A DNA stretch of 64,000 nucleotides from contig JASSUL010000002.1 of NCBI GenBank assembly GCA_031963005.1, forward strand, positions 141,980 to 205,979. The letters run 5' to 3'. The DNA comes from JASSUD01 sp031963005 (lineage in GTDB: Bacteria > Pseudomonadota > Gammaproteobacteria > Burkholderiales > Burkholderiaceae). Position numbers and translations under genes: made by a program. Positions within the stretch are counted from its first letter, which is position 1; each line of letters begins with the position of its first letter. The notes beneath the pieces are model-generated. The model was not told where the DNA came from. It ran no database searches and saw only the letters and a program-made list of their open reading frames with translations. Of this stretch, positions 17,551-26,579 are shown one piece after another.

Positions 17551-20466
17551 ATGAGTGCGAAAGAAACAATGAGTGCGTTGCAATCTAGTGCCTATTTATT
17601 TGGCGCGAATGCACCGTATCTCGAAGAGTTATATGAATCCTATCTGAACGACCCTGCTTCGGTTTCCGAAAACTGGCGAGACTATTTTGACACACTCAGC
17701 AATCTGCAGGCAGTAGATGGGTCGCGCTCCAGTGATATTGCGCATAGCGCTATCATCGAATCTTTTGCACAGCGTGCACAGTCTAATCTCGCACAAAGGG
17801 CAGCAATACAGCCAGGCAATGCAGCAGACGATGCAAAAGTGCTTGCCGCATCAGGCAAACAGGTCTATGTACAAGCCTTAATCGATGCCTATCGCTTTTT
17901 GGGCACGCGTTGGGCAAATTTAGATCCGCTTAAACGTCAAGAACGTCCCCTCCTTCCCGAACTGGACCCTTCCTTTTATGGACTCACCGAAGCCGACATG
18001 GATACCACCTTCCATGCCGGTAATTTGCATTTCGGTTTCCAAAAAGCCACCCTGCGTGAAATCGTACAAGCGCTGCGCGATACCTACTGCGGTTCTATCG
18101 GCGCAGAGTTTATGTATATCAGCGATCCAGAGCAAAAACGCTGGTGGATGGAGCGTTTAGAATCCGTGCGCGCTACTCCGTCTTTTTCTGTAGAAAAGAA
18201 AAAACATATTCTGGAGCGTCTCGTCGCTGCGGAAGGCCTTGAGCAGTATTTGCATACGCGCTATGTAGGGCAAAAGCGGTTTTCCTTGGAAGGGGGAGAA
18301 AGCTTTATTGCAGCGATGGACGAACTCGTACATCGTGCAGGCGCTAAAGGCGTGCAAGAAATCGTTATTGGGATGGCGCACCGTGGCCGCCTCAATCTAT
18401 TGGTCAATACCTTGGGTAAAATGCCCGCAGACTTGTTTGCTGAATTTGAAGGCAAGCAGAGTGAAGATTTACTTGCGGGCGATGTGAAATATCACAAAGG
18501 GTTCTCCAGTGATATTTCCACTGAACACGGCCCAGTACATTTATCGCTCGCCTTTAATCCTTCGCATTTAGAGATTGTGAATCCGGTGGTTGAAGGCTCT
18601 GCGAAAGCACGGATGGCTCGTCGCAGCGATACGCAGGGAGCGCAAGTTTTACCCGTGCAAGTCCATGGCGATGCCGCCTTTGCAGGGCAGGGCGTTGTAA
18701 TGGAAACGCTCAATCTAGCCCAAACACGGGGTTATGGTACGTATGGCACTGTCCATTTAATTATCAATAACCAAATTGGTTTTACGACTTCTGATCCTCG
18801 TGACGCACGCTCGACGACCTATTGTTCCGATGTCGTCAAAATGATTGAAGCGCCGGTATTGCATGTAAATGGCGACGATCCAGAAAGTGTAGTCTTCGCG
18901 ATGCAGCTCGCTATAGATTTCCGGATGCAATTTCAGAAAGATATCGTGATTGATATCGTTTGCTTCCGCAAATTAGGCCATAACGAGCAAGATACGCCTG
19001 CAGTGACCCAACCTTTAATGTATCAAAAGATTGGAAAACACGCGGGTACCCGTAAGCTCTATGCAAAGCGTTTGCTAGAGCAAGGGGTAATCAGCGAAGG
19101 CGAGGATCAAACGTATGTAGAGCGCTACCGTGCCGCACTAGACGCAGGTCACCATACGGTCGATCCAGTTTTATCGAACTACAAAAATCAGTATACCTCC
19201 AATTGGGCTCCTTTCTTGAAGCAAGTTTGGACCGATGCAGCGGACACCGCTGTGCCTGTACAAGAACTCAAACGCCTAGCAGAGCGCCTGACGTATATTC
19301 CAGACACGGTGAAATTGCACCCTCTGGTAGAGCGGGTCATCAAAGATCGGCGCGCTATGGGACAAGGGACTCAACCCTTAGATTGGGGAATGGGAGAGCA
19401 TCTTGCTTTTGCTTCCCTAGTCGCATCACGTTGTCCGATCCGCTTAACCGGCCAAGATAGTGGTCGTGGAACATTCTCTCACCGCCATGCCGTATTACAC
19501 GCGCAAAATCGAGAGCGTTGGGATGAAGGCGGTTATACCCCGTTATGCAATATTGCTGAAGATCAGGCCCCCTTTGAGGTGATTGACTCGGTCCTTTCTG
19601 AAGAAGCGGTGCTCGCGTTTGAATACGGATATTCAACCACAGAGCCAAATACTTTTGTCCTCTGGGAAGCCCAGTTTGGTGATTTTGCCAATGGCGCGCA
19701 GGTGGTGATCGATCAATTTATTTCCTCTGGCGAAGCGAAATGGGGACGCTTGTCTGGACTCACGATGCTCTTGCCACATGGCTATGAAGGGCAAGGTCCT
19801 GAGCATTCTTCTGCGCGTATAGAGCGTTATTTGCAGTTGTGCGCAGATAACAATATGCAGGTTGTTCAACCTACTACGCCCGCACAGATTTTCCACTTGC
19901 TGCGTCGACAAATGCTGCGCTTTATTCGCAAACCTTTAATCGTGATGACACCGAAGTCCTTGCTACGCCATAAAGGCGCGGTGAGTGACCTCTCTGAACT
20001 CGCTGTAGGCGGCTTCCAAACGGTCATTGGAGAATCGGATAAGACGTTTGAGATCGCTGAACCGAAAAAAGTGAAGCGTGTACTCGCCTGCTCTGGTCGC
20101 ATCTATTACGATTTGATTGCGCACCGCAAACAACTAGCTTGTCAGGATGTAGTGATTCTGCGTGTAGAACAGCTCTATCCTTTCCCTCAAGCAGCCCTGG
20201 AAGCGGAACTCAAAAAATATCCTAATGCCTCAGAATTGGTTTGGGTACAGGATGAGCCTCAGAATCAAGGTCCTTGGACTGCTGTAGAGCATTATTTGCT
20301 GGATGCCTTAAAAGCAACGCATAAAAATGGCTATACCTTAGCGTATAGTGGCCGCGCAGCGTGCGCATCCCCTGCAGTGGGATATCACGCCAAACACGTT
20401 GAACAGCAAAAGGCATTACTCCAAAGCGCGTTTGATCGTATTACGGCCCCTATTGCTGAGAAATAG
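17551..20466 (+). CDS. odhA: 2-oxoglutarate dehydrogenase E1 component
   Basis: About 971 residues of a thiamine-diphosphate E1 enzyme that decarboxylates 2-oxoglutarate and reductively succinylates OdhB. Family blocks seen: the N-terminal SAYLFGANAPYLEELYESYL that docks to E2, GMAHRGRLN, NPSHLEIVNPVVEG, GDAAFAGQG, NNQIGFTTSDPRDAR and LPHGYEGQGPEHSSARIER. The start is ambiguous: ATG 17551 and ATG 17569 both fit, and Burkholderia homologs begin close to the latter. It is the first gene of the odh operon, and an intercistronic hairpin precedes odhB. Length is normal for the family. Confidence 0.95.
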   Translation: MSAKETMSALQSSAYLFGANAPYLEELYESYLNDPASVSENWRDYFDTLSNLQAVDGSRSSDIAHSAIIESFAQRAQSNLAQRAAIQPGNAADDAKVLAASGKQVYVQALIDAYRFLGTRWANLDPLKRQERPLLPELDPSFYGLTEADMDTTFHAGNLHFGFQKATLREIVQALRDTYCGSIGAEFMYISDPEQKRWWMERLESVRATPSFSVEKKKHILERLVAAEGLEQYLHTRYVGQKRFSLEGGESFIAAMDELVHRAGAKGVQEIVIGMAHRGRLNLLVNTLGKMPADLFAEFEGKQSEDLLAGDVKYHKGFSSDISTEHGPVHLSLAFNPSHLEIVNPVVEGSAKARMARRSDTQGAQVLPVQVHGDAAFAGQGVVMETLNLAQTRGYGTYGTVHLIINNQIGFTTSDPRDARSTTYCSDVVKMIEAPVLHVNGDDPESVVFAMQLAIDFRMQFQKDIVIDIVCFRKLGHNEQDTPAVTQPLMYQKIGKHAGTRKLYAKRLLEQGVISEGEDQTYVERYRAALDAGHHTVDPVLSNYKNQYTSNWAPFLKQVWTDAADTAVPVQELKRLAERLTYIPDTVKLHPLVERVIKDRRAMGQGTQPLDWGMGEHLAFASLVASRCPIRLTGQDSGRGTFSHRHAVLHAQNRERWDEGGYTPLCNIAEDQAPFEVIDSVLSEEAVLAFEYGYSTTEPNTFVLWEAQFGDFANGAQVVIDQFISSGEAKWGRLSGLTMLLPHGYEGQGPEHSSARIERYLQLCADNNMQVVQPTTPAQIFHLLRRQMLRFIRKPLIVMTPKSLLRHKGAVSDLSELAVGGFQTVIGESDKTFEIAEPKKVKRVLACSGRIYYDLIAHRKQLACQDVVILRVEQLYPFPQAALEAELKKYPNASELVWVQDEPQNQGPWTAVEHYLLDALKATHKNGYTLAYSGRAACASPAVGYHAKHVEQQKALLQSAFDRITAPIAEK

Positions 20467-20499
20467 GATAACCCCCCAATTTATAAGTATGACGTTGAG

Positions 20500-20528
20500 A
20501 GGTGCGCGTTTTTCAATAGCGCGCACCT
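20500..20528 (+). terminator. intercistronic stem-loop between odhA and odhB
   Basis: Inverted repeat AGGTGCGCG/CGCGCACCT with an 11-nt loop, not followed by a T-tract. It is probably an mRNA stability or processing element rather than a terminator. Confidence 0.5.
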
Positions 20529-20603
20529 TCCTCTAAGCAAATTGGGCCGCTATTGCATGGTCAATGGAATCCCTTTATTGCTCCCCAAAATTCAGGAAGA
20601 AAT

Positions 20604-21857
20604 ATGTCGATTATTGAAGTCAAAGTCCCTCAACTTTCCGAGTCCGTTGCTGAAGCTACGCTATTAAAATGGCTGAAACGCCCTGGTGAAGCTGTCGAGC
20701 GCGATGAAATTCTTATCGAAATTGAAACCGATAAAGTCGTACTCGAAGTGCCCGCTCCAGCAGCAGGCGTGATAGCGCAGACGCTCAGAAATGATGGCGA
20801 TACGGTCGCCACCGATGAAGTGATTGCCACGATCGATACCGAAGCGAAAGAAAGTCTGAGCCCAGTGCAAGTTCAGCCCGTTGCAGCCGCTGAAAATAAA
20901 GCGCCGTCTTCAGCTTCTTCTTCCAAATCCGCAAGCGCGATGCCTTCTGCTGCGAAATTGCTCAATGAGAAAGCAATTTCCCAAGAGGCGCTGCAAGGAA
21001 CTGGCCGTGACGGACGCATTACGAAAGCCGATGCATTAGCAATCGTGCAAGGTCAAGCCCCCAATGCGGCAAGTTCGGCTGTGCGCTCCTCTGCTGCAGC
21101 GCCCGCAAAAGCATCTAGCCCACTTCCAGCAACCCCTTCGATCGCGAATTTGCAAGGCCGCTTTGAACAGCGTGTGCCTATGTCTCGTTTGCGTGCCCGT
21201 ATTGCTGAGCGCTTAATCGAATCGCAGCAAACCAATGCCATTTTGACGACTTTTAACGAAGTCAATATGCAAGCCGCAATGGATTTGCGCGCCAAATACA
21301 AAGACAAATTTGAAAAACAGCACGGCGTACGTCTGGGCTTTATGTCCTTCTTTGTCAAAGCGGCTGTGCACGCGCTCAAAAAATATCCCATCATCAATGC
21401 TTCCGTAGATGGTCATGACATTGTGTACCATGATTACTTCGATATCGGCATTGCTGTAGGTTCTCCTCGTGGATTAGTCGTCCCCATTTTGCGGGATGTC
21501 GACCAAATGAGCGTCGCAGATATTGAGAAGAAAATCGCTGAATTTGGCCAAAAAGCCAAAGATGGCAAACTCACTCTAGAAGAACTCACCGGCGGGACTT
21601 TCTCCATTTCAAATGGTGGTGTATTTGGCTCAATGCTCTCTACTCCGATCATTAACCCTCCTCAATCCGCTATCTTAGGGGTACATGCTACTAAAGAACG
21701 TGCAGTGGTAGAAAATGGACAAGTGGTCGTACGCCCAATGAACTATCTCGCTATGTCTTACGACCATCGAATCATCGATGGCCGCGAAGCGGTATTAGGC
21801 CTAGTCGCCATGAAAGAAGCACTCGAAGATCCTGCTTCCTTATTGTTTGATTTGTAA
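20604..21857 (+). CDS. odhB: 2-oxoglutarate dehydrogenase E2 component, dihydrolipoyl succinyltransferase
   Basis: 417 residues from ATG 20604 with CAGGAAGA upstream. One lipoyl domain carries the modified lysine in EIETDKVVLEV (about residue 43). An Ala/Ser-rich linker, an E3-binding domain (MPSAAKLLNEKAI through GRDGRITKADAL, about 117-150) and a second linker follow. The catalytic acyltransferase domain ends with SYDHRIIDGREAV, holding the active-site His. It transfers succinyl groups to CoA. The operon ends here at a strong terminator: the E3 gene (lpd), which often follows in Burkholderia, is absent from this position. Confidence 0.95.
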   Translation: MSIIEVKVPQLSESVAEATLLKWLKRPGEAVERDEILIEIETDKVVLEVPAPAAGVIAQTLRNDGDTVATDEVIATIDTEAKESLSPVQVQPVAAAENKAPSSASSSKSASAMPSAAKLLNEKAISQEALQGTGRDGRITKADALAIVQGQAPNAASSAVRSSAAAPAKASSPLPATPSIANLQGRFEQRVPMSRLRARIAERLIESQQTNAILTTFNEVNMQAAMDLRAKYKDKFEKQHGVRLGFMSFFVKAAVHALKKYPIINASVDGHDIVYHDYFDIGIAVGSPRGLVVPILRDVDQMSVADIEKKIAEFGQKAKDGKLTLEELTGGTFSISNGGVFGSMLSTPIINPPQSAILGVHATKERAVVENGQVVVRPMNYLAMSYDHRIIDGREAVLGLVAMKEALEDPASLLFDL

Positions 21858-21922
21858 TATGGCAAATGCACACTAGCCTGTGCTGGAGAGTGCGTTGTTA
21901 TAAAAAATAACACCAACGATTA

Positions 21923-21981
21923 AATTGCCCCTAAAAAGTGACGTGCTTCAAAGCAGATAACTTTTTAGGGGCAATTTTTTT
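21923..21981. terminator. strong rho-independent terminator after odhB
   Basis: A 17-bp perfect stem (AATTGCCCCTAAAAAGT and its complement, 21923-21939/21960-21976) followed by a T-run. An A-rich stretch on the other side lets it also act for the convergent minus-strand gene. Confidence 0.9.
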
Positions 21982-22042
21982 AATATCTTTTATAGTTTTC
22001 TTTTAATAGACTTCTTTCGAACCGCTGTAGTCCAAACCGGCT

Positions 22043-22177
22043 GTAGGTTGGTGGTGAGGCACGAACGCCAACAAGCGTACCGCTGACTTTTAATGGATGC
22101 TTATTAGATAATCGTAAGCAGATCATCAAGGACGCCATGGTGGGCATGTTGGGGTTCGTGCCTCACCACCAACCTAC
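22043..22177. repeat. REP-like inverted repeat element, replaces the end of the F-box/ankyrin gene
   Basis: Two inverted 30-bp arms (22043-22072 and 22148-22177) differ at one base. Each carries the core GTAGGTTGGTGGTGAGGCAC. A related arm (GTTGGGGTTCGTACCTCACC) recurs at 43582-43610 downstream of groEL, so it is a dispersed family. The core resembles palindromic REP sequences mobilised in trans by RAYT transposases; no such transposase is in the window. The element abuts decayed coding sequence of the neighbouring F-box/ankyrin gene. Confidence 0.7.
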
Positions 22178-22241
22178 TTGTTCAGCGATATCTAAAAGAG
22201 ATTTAAGATCAGCTTTTTTTCGTATAGATATTTAACTTTAT

Positions 22242-23870
22242 CTAAATCATGTATTTAGATTGCGGCGAGCGAGCGAGCGAGAGCAGAACAGGTTTATTGC
22301 CATTATTTTTTAGCGCTATTTCTATATTTGCTCCATTTTTTATAAGAAATTGTGCTAATTTATAGTATTGAATATCTTTATTTTCTTCAAGGCATCTGCT
22401 GACATATGCAAGAAAATAATCTAAGCAAACGGGCTCCTTGCTTATATTTGTCGCATTTTCAATTAATAGCTCGATTATCTTAAATTCTGTATATTTCGTT
22501 TTCATATCTACAGGAAAAAGTCGACTATCCGATTGTATTTTTTCTGCAATATTATTTTTGTTTTCTAAGATAGTTATTAAAAACCCAGTTAAATATTTTA
22601 AATCGCAATGTATAGTTGCGCCATGATTAATAAAAAAGGCTGCGGCAGACGCATTATGATTTAATAATGCATTATCTAATGGGCTTAACCCATTTTTATC
22701 AAGGCTATCAATATTAAAATTATGTTTTAAGAGTAGTTCAAAAAATGGGGCATTAAAACGGCCATGTAGAGGATCTTGACGAGTGTTATTGGTTTCGTCA
22801 TATATCCAACGATTGTTAAATATATTGCTGTTAAGCATATTCATTAAAATGAGACGACTAGATTCATTAGTATTATAATCTGCACAAACAGATACTCCTT
22901 GTTTAATATAATTTGGAGGGGTTTCTAAGAAAGCCTTTAAATCAGGTTCTTGAATTTGTATACAAAGCATGAAATAATATTTTCGAATAAAAAAGATATA
23001 CTCTGGGTGAATCACTGTCGTAGGAGAGGGGTTTTCCTCTTTTATGGGTTTGTTTTCAGAGGAAATGGTCCATACTGAAGTAAGTATTTCTGTGGAGTGG
23101 AGTAACCCTATTTTTTTAAAATCTTTAATAGTTATATTGAAAAGATTTTTATTGAAAAATAAATCGGTTGCTTCTGCAAGATTTCCTCTTTTAAGAAGAG
23201 GTCTAGAAAACATTACATTTCTGACAAATTGTTCCTTGAAGACATTTTCTGCTAACAGTGAATCTTCTCTTAAATAATTTCTTTCTATATTAAAAATGGG
23301 TCCTGGTTGAAAGAAGTTATTTATGGAAGGGTTCATTCCCTTTATGATTGTAAAATTAGAGAGACTTTCTCTTTGATCAATATAGGTTTCAAGTATACGC
23401 TCATCTTCTTGGTAAAAAATATAGTCATTTTTCAAAATTTTCATAGTTATATTTTTTATTTTTTGTTTTTCAAAAATTTCTCGACTAAAATATTCTTCAT
23501 CAGTATCTTCTTTTAGAAGTTTTAATAAATATTCAACGTAATCCATTTGAAGTTTTTCTTCTGGTATTCGAGATAAAGCAAATCGAACTTCTGCGTTAAA
23601 AAATTCAGTAACTTGAAAATAAAAATAATAACTCACTTCAGAAAGTCGAAGCAGGGTGCCAGAACTACAAAATGCTAAAATTCTTGTGAATGTCTCAACG
23701 GGCATGCCATCGAGTCGCATATTTTTTATGGTAGGGTCAATAGCATTTGCAATCGATTCTACGTTGTCTGCAGGAAACGTGGAAATAGGATTATGAGAGC
23801 TAATAGGGGTAAGCGCTGGTTCAGCATTGTCAGCAGCTCTCGAGCTTATAGGCGAAAAGCTAAACATCAT
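22242..23870 (-). CDS. F-box/ankyrin-repeat protein, C-terminally truncated paralog
   Basis: 542 residues. A Ser/Pro-rich N-terminus is followed by an F-box-like motif (LDGMPVETFTRILAFC through LLRLSEVSYYFYFQV, residues 53-90). A middle region shared with the neighbouring paralog contains RNVMFSRPLLKRGNLAEA and FIRKYYFMLCIQIQ. C-terminal ankyrin-like repeats include DKNGLSPLDNALLNHNAS and FLIKNGANIE. F-box domains bind eukaryotic Skp1, so a secreted role in the host is plausible but inferred. The protein stops about 115 residues before its paralog at 24114-26087, at a CGAG tetranucleotide tract (22266-22281). Beyond the stop, paralog-like codons (HDLDKVKYLYEKKADL) continue in another frame up to the REP element, so the gene end has been lost. 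Confidence 0.75.
   Translation of the reverse strand: MMFSFSPISSRAADNAEPALTPISSHNPISTFPADNVESIANAIDPTIKNMRLDGMPVETFTRILAFCSSGTLLRLSEVSYYFYFQVTEFFNAEVRFALSRIPEEKLQMDYVEYLLKLLKEDTDEEYFSREIFEKQKIKNITMKILKNDYIFYQEDERILETYIDQRESLSNFTIIKGMNPSINNFFQPGPIFNIERNYLREDSLLAENVFKEQFVRNVMFSRPLLKRGNLAEATDLFFNKNLFNITIKDFKKIGLLHSTEILTSVWTISSENKPIKEENPSPTTVIHPEYIFFIRKYYFMLCIQIQEPDLKAFLETPPNYIKQGVSVCADYNTNESSRLILMNMLNSNIFNNRWIYDETNNTRQDPLHGRFNAPFFELLLKHNFNIDSLDKNGLSPLDNALLNHNASAAAFFINHGATIHCDLKYLTGFLITILENKNNIAEKIQSDSRLFPVDMKTKYTEFKIIELLIENATNISKEPVCLDYFLAYVSRCLEENKDIQYYKLAQFLIKNGANIEIALKNNGNKPVLLSLARSPQSKYMI
22266..22281. repeat. CGAG tetranucleotide tract (4 copies) at the gene truncation
   Basis: Four perfect CGAG units lie inside the last codons of the F-box/ankyrin gene, where the paralog has no such tract. 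Tetranucleotide runs in coding DNA change frame by slippage. By eye, the tract region is 11 nt longer than in the paralog, which shifts the frame. Confidence 0.6.
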
Positions 23871-23931
23871 TTAATCATTCCAAGTGAGGAAAAAGGTAAG
23901 AGGACAAGCATTTATGTATACTATTATCCTT

Positions 23932-24100
23932 CATGATGAATATTTGCGTATCTAGGCACAGAGAAAATCTCTGATGTTTATTTTTTTATCGTAAATTGAA
24001 GCGTGGAGGATGAACATAATCTATACAGGATTCCATTGAACTTACTTAAAAATGGGACTTAAGTAGAATGTTGAGAATCCTATCTTCAAGAAAAGACTAA
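23932..24100. repeat. upstream region duplicated with the F-box/ankyrin genes, copy 1
   Basis: The stretch starting TTCATGATGAATATTTG and including AATCTCTGATG, CGTAAATTG and GTTGAGAATC recurs at about 26143-26320 upstream of the second paralog. The tandem duplication therefore included the upstream, probably regulatory, DNA. Confidence 0.6.
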
Positions 24101-24113
24101 ATTATGATTTTGA

Positions 24114-26087
24114 TCAGTAAGCTTCCCAGGGTTTTTGGCCTGAGTTGATCCTTGGAGATATTGTTGGATAAATTACATAATAATAAAATATTATTCCAGC
24201 GAGTAAACATATGCTAGCTACATTCAATAAAGGTTCGTATGCTATACATGCTGTTTCAAAAATAGTTAGATGTATTTTTGGATATAAATGCAGATTGAAA
24301 AGTTGCCAAAATTCTATGGTGTTTATAAGCGATATTGGTAAATGAGATGACCGAAGATGTACACTTGAAAATGCTCCATTTTTTGCTAAAAAATCCATAA
24401 TTTCATAGCATTTTTCCTCTTCAGCTACATCGAAATGGGAAAGAAGAAGATGAATATTTTCATTAAGATCCGTATTTTTTTCGTACAGATATTGGACTTT
24501 ATTTAAGTCATGCATTTTAATTGCAGCAAAAAGAAGAGCGGTTTTATTAGCATCATGTTCTAGAGCTATTTCTAGATTTGCTCCATTTTCCATAAGAAAT
24601 TGTGCTAAATCACAGTATTGCATATTGCTTTTCAATCTAGCATTTTTGCTGACATATGCAAGAAAATAACTTAAGCGAGAAGGATCTTGGTCTGTATTTG
24701 TCGCATTTTCAACCAATAGTTTTATTATTTCAAATTTTGTATATTTTAATTTTTGTGCACTATTATTTTCTTTTTCTAAGATCATTATCAGTAAATCAAT
24801 TGAGTATCGAGAGTGCGAATTTATCGTTGCTCCATGATTTATAAAAAATTCTGCGGCAAGTATGTCCTTAAGTAATAATGCTTTATTTAATGGAGTTAGT
24901 CCATATTTATCAAGTCTATCAATATTAAAATGATTATTTAAGAGTAATTTAAAAAGTTGTGGATGGAAGGTATCATGTAGCGGATTTCGATATGTGCTGC
25001 TTATTTCGTTATATATCGAAACATCGTATAATAGATTGCTTTCAAGCATATTATTTAAAATGAGACGATGAGATTCATTAATATTATAATTTGCACAAGC
25101 AGATATTCCCCGTTTAATATACTGTGGAGGAATTTTAAAAAAGGCCTTAAAGTTGTGGTCTTGAATTTGAGTGCAAATGGTAAAGAAATATTTCCTAATA
25201 AAAAAGGTGTATTCTGGATGAAGTATTGTTGTAGAAATAGGATTTTTCTCTTCTATGGTTTCATTTTCAGAAGAAATGGTCCATACTGAAGCAAGCATTT
25301 CTGTGGAGTGTAGTAAACCTATTATTTTTAAATCTTGAATAGTGATATTTTTAGAATTTTTATTGAGAAATAAATCAGTTGCTTCTGCAAGATTTCCTCT
25401 TCTTAGAAGGGGGCGAGAGAAAATCATATTTCTGATGAAATTTTCCTTGAAAATATCTTTTTCTAAAATTACAATTAGTATTGATGAATCTCCTTGCGGA
25501 TTAAAAATAGGTCCTGGTTTAAATAATTTATTTATAAGAGGATTCGCCCCTTTTATAATTGTACTCAGAGAGAAACCTTCATTTTTTGCATAAGAATAGT
25601 AGCCATTTTTTAAATTGTGCATAATTATATTTTTTCTTTTCTGATTTTTAAATATTTCTCGAATAAAATATTCTTTATCTGTGCTTTCTTTTAAATTTTT
25701 TGATATATATTCTATATAACTTAAATTAAGATATTCTTTTGGTATTCGAGATAAAGAAAGTCGAACTTCTGAATTGAAAAATTGAATAACTTGAAAATAA
25801 AAATAATAATTTGCTTCAGAAAGCCGAATTAGTGAAATGGCATCGCAAAATTCTAAAATTTTTCTGAATGTTTCAAGAGGGATAGTGTCAAGTCGCGTGT
25901 TTCTTATAGTAGAAATTTTGGTCTTATTTCCACTTGTGGAACCTTCTATAGCATTTGAAATGGGCTCTTTTTTTCCTATTTCAGTGGCTGCAGAAAACGT
26001 TGAAATATCATTGTGAAATGTAATAGGGGCGCGCGCTGGTTTCGTGTTGCCAGCAATTTTCGAAGTGATATGTGAGGAGCCGAACAT
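24114..26087 (-). CDS. F-box/ankyrin-repeat protein with C-terminal membrane segment
   Basis: 657 residues, full-length relative of the gene at 22242-23870. F-box-like motif at residues 65-105 (LDTIPLETFRKILEFC, LIRLSEANYYFYFQV). Shared linker at about 216-330 (RNMIFSRPLLRRGNLAEA; FIRKYFFTICTQIQ; FKAFFKIPPQYIKRGI). Ankyrin-like repeats lie at about 370-575 (DKYGLTPLNKALLLKD, FLMENGANLEIALEHD, FLAKNGAFSS). One predicted transmembrane helix near the C-terminus spans about 619-641 (SICLLAGIIFYYYVIYP). The membrane anchor is missing from the truncated paralog. Skp1 binding is inferred from the F-box resemblance; no secretion signal is obvious. A terminator-like hairpin lies in its leader. Confidence 0.75.
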   Translation of the reverse strand: MFGSSHITSKIAGNTKPARAPITFHNDISTFSAATEIGKKEPISNAIEGSTSGNKTKISTIRNTRLDTIPLETFRKILEFCDAISLIRLSEANYYFYFQVIQFFNSEVRLSLSRIPKEYLNLSYIEYISKNLKESTDKEYFIREIFKNQKRKNIIMHNLKNGYYSYAKNEGFSLSTIIKGANPLINKLFKPGPIFNPQGDSSILIVILEKDIFKENFIRNMIFSRPLLRRGNLAEATDLFLNKNSKNITIQDLKIIGLLHSTEMLASVWTISSENETIEEKNPISTTILHPEYTFFIRKYFFTICTQIQDHNFKAFFKIPPQYIKRGISACANYNINESHRLILNNMLESNLLYDVSIYNEISSTYRNPLHDTFHPQLFKLLLNNHFNIDRLDKYGLTPLNKALLLKDILAAEFFINHGATINSHSRYSIDLLIMILEKENNSAQKLKYTKFEIIKLLVENATNTDQDPSRLSYFLAYVSKNARLKSNMQYCDLAQFLMENGANLEIALEHDANKTALLFAAIKMHDLNKVQYLYEKNTDLNENIHLLLSHFDVAEEEKCYEIMDFLAKNGAFSSVHLRSSHLPISLINTIEFWQLFNLHLYPKIHLTIFETACIAYEPLLNVASICLLAGIIFYYYVIYPTISPRINSGQKPWEAY

Positions 26088-26108
26088 AATTTAATAAATT
26101 TTATAAGT

Positions 26109-26150
26109 AAAAAAGTAGCAGGATAGAAAAATTCTTATCCTGCTACTTTT
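26109..26150 (-). terminator. terminator-like hairpin in the leader of the F-box/ankyrin gene
   Basis: Perfect 15-bp stem (26111-26125/26136-26150, AAAAGTAGCAGGATA and complement) with a 10-nt loop. On the minus strand a run of six T follows, ending 22 nt before the ATG at 26087. It either terminates transcription coming from upstream or acts as an attenuator. The paralog's leader lacks it. Confidence 0.6.
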
Positions 26151-26330
26151 CATGATGAATATTTGGGTATATAGGCGCTGAGAAGATCTCTGATGACTAT
26201 TTCTTACCGTAAATTGGACATTAGAGAATTCAAATAATCTATAGAGTATTTGATGGAACTTACTCAAAGATCTGGCTAAAATAAACGTAGAAGTTGAGAA
26301 TCTCAGCTTTCAGCTAGGAGTCGGCACTAC
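26143..26330. repeat. upstream region duplicated with the F-box/ankyrin genes, copy 2
   Basis: Counterpart of 23932-24100: TTCATGATGAATATTTG, a GATCTCTGATG variant, CCGTAAATTGGAC, AACTTACTCAAA and AAGTTGAGAATCTCAG. The rest of 26331-26579 shows no gene. Confidence 0.6.
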
Positions 26331-26579
26331 ACTGCTATCTATTCGCTATTTTTCTAACTTGTAAGGAGGTAGTGGGGTAATGCAGTGCTGCTGCGAAATG
26401 TCGAGCTGGGTTTACCAATTGGTTAAATAGGCGTTTAGCTGTAGCAGTCTAAGAATGCTTTTATATATAATTCTGGGCACAGCTAGGTCTTTCATCGACT
26501 GTTGAGCGAAGAAAGATCTATAAGAATGCCGTGCCTCGCAGAAAGAAAATTTGCTTTGCAACTACAGGAATGATACGAA

